7,833 bases of DNA from Pseudomonadota bacterium (GTDB taxonomy: Bacteria; Pseudomonadota; Gammaproteobacteria; Steroidobacterales; Steroidobacteraceae): the NCBI GenBank assembly GCA_021820785.1, contig JAKADE010000112.1, forward strand, positions 1 through 7,833, read 5' to 3'. The first letter of the stretch is position 1. Each line of letters begins with the position of its first letter. The position numbers were made by a program, and so were the translations under genes. Positions 5,758 to 7,833 of this stretch are shown one piece after another. The notes under the pieces were generated by a model. That model searched no databases. It was not told where the DNA came from and saw only the letters and a program-made list of their open reading frames with translations.

Positions 5758-7355
5758 TGCGGGTCGGAGCGCACGCCGAGAATCAGGTCGGCGGCCTTCT
5801 CCGCGATCATGATGACTGGCGCGTTGGTGTTGCCGCTCACCAGCGTCGGCATGATCGAGGCATCCACCACCCGCACACCCTCCAGTCCGCGGACCCTCAG
5901 CAGCGGATCGACCACGGCCTCGGCATCCGTGCCCATCTTGCAGGTGCCGACCGGGTGATATTCGGTTTCGGCCGCGGAGCGGATGAAGCGTGCGAGATCG
6001 GCATCGCTGTGCCGTGCGCTGCCGGGAAACACTTCCTCACCGAGATCGGCGCGCAGGGGCGCCTGCGCATAGATGTCGCGCGCCCGCCGGATGCCGGCGA
6101 TGAGCGGAGCCAGATCGGACGGATCGGTGAGATAGCCCGGGTCGATGCGCGGAGCCTCGGTCGGCTGCGCCGAAGCGAGGCGGATCGAACCGCGGCTGCC
6201 CGGACGCAAATAACACACGTGCAGCGTCATGCCGGAGCCCGGCATTCTGCGCCGGCCGTGATCGACGACGTAGGCCGGGATGAAGTGCATCTGCACGTCG
6301 GGCGTCGAGGCCTGCGCCGAGCTGCGCAGAAAAGCGCCGGCCTCGGCCACGTTGCTCGTGCCCGGGCCATCGTGAAACAGCGCGTAACGCAGTGCCGTGC
6401 GCAGGGCTCCGAAGCCTCGGGCGCGGGCGTCGAGCGTCACCGGCCGCCTGCACGCGTGAATGACGTGCACATCGAGATGGTCCTGCAGGTTGCGTCCGAC
6501 ACCCGGCAGGTCGTGGCGCACCGGGAGTCCGTGCGCGCGCAGCTCGTCGGCCGGACCAATCCCCGAGAGCAGCAGCAGTTGCGGAGAGTTGATGGCACCG
6601 CCGGCGAGCAGCACTTCGCGCTGCGCGCGGACCTCGGTTCGGGTACCACCGCGCAGGCACTCGATCCCGACGGCCCGGCGCCCCTCGAACAGAACTCGCA
6701 GCGCCAGCGCACCGGTGAGCACCGTCAGGTTGGGGCGGCGGGCGACGGGGTGCAGGTAGGCGCTGGCCGCACTGCAGCGCCGACCCGCCTTCTGGGTCAC
6801 TTGATAGAGCCCGGCGCCCTCCTGGTCACGGCCGTTGAAGTCCGGATTGACCGGAAGGCCGGCCGCTTCGGCCGCAGCCACGAACTGGTGGGTGAGCGGG
6901 TTGGTGTAGCGGCGTGCGCTGACGTTCAGCGGACCGCCGCGGCCGTGCCACTCGTTCTCGAAGGACTCGTTGTGTTCGGCACGGCGGAAGTACGGCAGCA
7001 CCGAGTCGAATCCCCAGCCGGGGTTGCCGAGACTGCACCAGTGATCGTAATCGGTGCGCTGGCCGCGAATGTAGACCATGGCGTTGATCGAACTGGATCC
7101 GCCGAGGGTCTTGCCGCGCGGCCAGAACAGGCGGCGGCCGGCGAGCTCCACCTGCGGTTCGGTCTCGTACAGCCAGTTGACCGCCGGTGTGGTGAGCCGC
7201 GCGATGCCCGCCGGCATGTGAATCAGAAACGAGGTATCGCGGCCACCGGCTTCCAGCACCAGGACCCGCAGTGCCGGGTCGGCGCTCAACCGGTTCGCGA
7301 GCACACAGCCGGCCGATCCGGCGCCGACGATGATGTAGTCGTACGGGGCGGTCAT
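5754..7355 (-). CDS. GMC-family FAD-dependent oxidoreductase (choline/alcohol dehydrogenase class)
   Basis: This 533-aa flavoprotein belongs to the glucose-methanol-choline family and would oxidise an alcohol group with FAD. YDYIIVGAGSAGCVLANRL (5-23) contains the GxGxxG dinucleotide fold, with E35 in VLVLEAGG at the ribose-binding strand end. GMC signature 1 is RGKTLGGSSSINAMVYIRG (80-98), and signature 2 is GAINSPQLLLLSGIGP (253-268). LQDHLDVHV (290-298) and GTSNVAEAGAF (332-342) are typical of the BetA/AlkJ-like branch. The C-terminal active site shows H467 in YHPVGTCKMG and N511 in GNTNAP, the expected catalytic pair. Length is just under E. coli BetA (556). The ATG at 7353-7355 places the nucleotide fold five residues in, as usual. 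A GTG at 7449-7451 would add 32 low-complexity residues and is disfavoured. No signal peptide or haem subunit is seen. Without betB/betI neighbours, choline is not assured; medium-chain or polyol alcohols are equally possible. Confidence 0.92.
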   Translation of the reverse strand: MTAPYDYIIVGAGSAGCVLANRLSADPALRVLVLEAGGRDTSFLIHMPAGIARLTTPAVNWLYETEPQVELAGRRLFWPRGKTLGGSSSINAMVYIRGQRTDYDHWCSLGNPGWGFDSVLPYFRRAEHNESFENEWHGRGGPLNVSARRYTNPLTHQFVAAAEAAGLPVNPDFNGRDQEGAGLYQVTQKAGRRCSAASAYLHPVARRPNLTVLTGALALRVLFEGRRAVGIECLRGGTRTEVRAQREVLLAGGAINSPQLLLLSGIGPADELRAHGLPVRHDLPGVGRNLQDHLDVHVIHACRRPVTLDARARGFGALRTALRYALFHDGPGTSNVAEAGAFLRSSAQASTPDVQMHFIPAYVVDHGRRRMPGSGMTLHVCYLRPGSRGSIRLASAQPTEAPRIDPGYLTDPSDLAPLIAGIRRARDIYAQAPLRADLGEEVFPGSARHSDADLARFIRSAAETEYHPVGTCKMGTDAEAVVDPLLRVRGLEGVRVVDASIMPTLVSGNTNAPVIMIAEKAADLILGVRSDPH

Positions 7356-7377
7356 GCTCGGTGGCGCACCGGTGCGC

Positions 7378-7521
7378 TCAGCGCCGATGCCGCGGGTGTT
7401 GGCGCTCGCCGCGGGCCGGTTCGCGCCGGCCGAACCGACTGGGCGCGGCACCGGCGGCGACGAAGGCGTCGTGCTTGCGCTCGGCGGCGGTGCGGGACAC
7501 CTTGATCGGCGGTGGGCTCAT
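7378..7521 (-). pseudogene. Doubtful 47-aa frame, possible TetR-like N-terminal remnant
   Basis: ATG at 7519-7521 opens a frame whose residues 6-24 read IKVSRTAAERKHDAFVAAG. The KVSR...AE......V.AA spacing recalls the first helix of TetR-family repressors. After that the frame becomes arginine/proline-rich and stops before any helix-turn-helix could form, and none of the other frames resumes a TetR fold. There is no clear ribosome-binding site. It could equally be chance coding in GC-rich DNA. Confidence 0.15.
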
Positions 7522-7589
7522 GGACGGGCTCGGCAGGCAGCGGCCGGTCACTTCGCCGGACACCGCCTCGGCATCATACTGCCGCGCGG

Positions 7590-7616
7590 CCCCGCCGCGG
7601 TACCGCAACGGCGGGG
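7590..7616 (-). terminator. GC-rich hairpin just after the DedA stop codon
   Basis: CCCCGCCG (7590-7597) pairs with CGGCGGGG (7609-7616) in a perfect 8-bp stem with an 11-base loop. The 10-bp palindrome GCGGTACCGC (7597-7606) sits at and inside the loop. The stem begins four bases past the DedA stop (7620-7622, TGA on the minus strand). The leftward transcript shows no U-tract after it, so intrinsic termination is uncertain. Confidence 0.4.
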
Positions 7617-7619
7617 ATT

Positions 7620-7833
7620 TCAGGGAACTTCGGGATGCGCGCGGTGGCGTCTGAGAAATGTCAGCACCACCGGCACCAACGACACCCCGATGATCAGGAG
7701 GGTCACCAGGCCGAAGTTGCGCTTCACCAGCGGCACGTTGCCGAAGAAGTACCCGCCCCAGAGAAAGAGCGAGACCCAGGCGAGTCCGCCGAGGACGTTG
7801 TAGCCCTGGAAGCGTCCGTAGGGCATGCGGCCG
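7620..7833 (-). CDS. dedA: DedA-family inner-membrane protein, C-terminal part
   Basis: This is the last 70 residues of a DedA/VTT-family protein whose start lies beyond the right edge. The reading frame stays open through the window end (Gly-Arg before Met-Pro-Tyr), and [13 protein letters not shown] is the usual mid-protein DedA context, so the methionine at 7824-7826 is internal. Two membrane segments follow, [21 protein letters not shown] (a strong match to the E. coli DedA segment ending GYFFG) and a second running [21 protein letters not shown], then a basic cytoplasmic tail RRHRAH. DedA proteins are multi-pass transporters; some members recycle undecaprenyl phosphate and others affect envelope stability and proton-motive force. 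The upstream catalytic-type residues lie outside the window. The similarity points to the DedA branch itself rather than YqjA/YghB, but this rests on the C-terminus alone. Confidence 0.9.
   Translation of the reverse strand, partial: GRMPYGRFQGYNVLGGLAWVSLFLWGGYFFGNVPLVKRNFGLVTLLIIGVSLVPVVLTFLRRHRAHPEVP

Larger units (their letters stand above)
7356..7619. other. Spacer between GMC gene and dedA, mostly without supported coding
   Basis: These 264 bases lie upstream of the GMC gene and downstream of the DedA gene, both leftward. They contain a GC hairpin just after the DedA stop (7590-7616) and a lone minus-strand TATGAT (7573-7578) that resembles a -10 box but lacks a -35 at normal spacing. 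They also hold a doubtful 47-codon minus-strand frame (7378-7521). No clear Shine-Dalgarno precedes the GMC start. Confidence 0.6.

Noticed and set aside
7356..7451. GTG start at 7449-7451 extending the GMC protein by 32 residues
   Set aside because: The extra residues are low complexity and have no counterpart in GMC enzymes, whose FAD-binding strand normally begins within a few residues of the start; the ATG at 7353-7355 fits that.
5574..7505. A 643-codon plus-strand open frame running antisense across the GMC gene
   Set aside because: It mirrors the GMC gene's codon pattern, is rich in Arg/Ala/Gly/His with no recognisable domain, and begins inside the GH144-type gene. Long antisense frames are expected at this GC content.
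1..7833. A new defence, mobile or biosynthetic system
   Set aside because: No transposase, integrase, CRISPR repeats, toxin-antitoxin pair, phage protein or assembly-line enzyme was recognised; every large gene falls into a known family.

Overview
The window is about two-thirds GC by eye, with dense GC3-rich coding and long spurious open frames on the opposite strand. The gene content (YbbAP-type ABC exporter, DedA close to the E. coli protein, uroporphyrinogen-III synthase-like protein) suggests a high-GC Gammaproteobacterium or a close proteobacterial relative. The sequence alone does not fix the genus.

Layout, left to right. (1) 2-256 (+): C-terminal end of an ABC ATPase of the LolD/YbbA type. 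It is coupled through a TGATG stop/start to (2) 256-2757 (+), a full-length 833-aa YbbP-like FtsX-family permease. (3) 2754-3575 (-): a HemD-like uroporphyrinogen-III synthase, convergent with the permease. The two genes share one CTAG that supplies both stop codons. (4) 3576-3900: a 325-bp non-coding divergent region with a candidate sigma70-like promoter pointing right and a small AT-rich palindromic island. (5) 3901-5727 (+): a 608-aa membrane-anchored protein with a PF10091 'glucoamylase'/GH144-type domain, ending in a lysine/arginine-rich tail that contains a 20-residue-period repeat. (6) 5724-5757: an inverted repeat in which the stop codons of the two convergent genes pair with each other. 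(7) 5754-7355 (-): a 533-aa GMC flavoprotein oxidoreductase of the choline/alcohol dehydrogenase class. (8) 7356-7619: a 264-bp spacer with a doubtful small reading frame and a GC-rich hairpin. (9) 7620-7833 (-): the C-terminal end of a DedA-family membrane protein, running off the right edge.

How the genes work together: only the ATPase and permease form an evident functional unit, a YbbA-YbbP inner-membrane ABC complex. The others look like independent chromosomal housekeeping or accessory genes. The GH144-type protein probably acts in the periplasm on beta-1,2-linked glucans, possibly the cell's own osmoregulated periplasmic glucans, but this is inference from the family. The GMC enzyme has no bet-type neighbours, so its substrate is open. 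I see no CRISPR array, tRNA/rRNA, transposase, phage gene or defence system. The less ordinary points are the two extreme convergent-gene arrangements, the HemD copy outside a hemCDXY cluster, and the repeat-bearing tail of the glycosidase-like protein.
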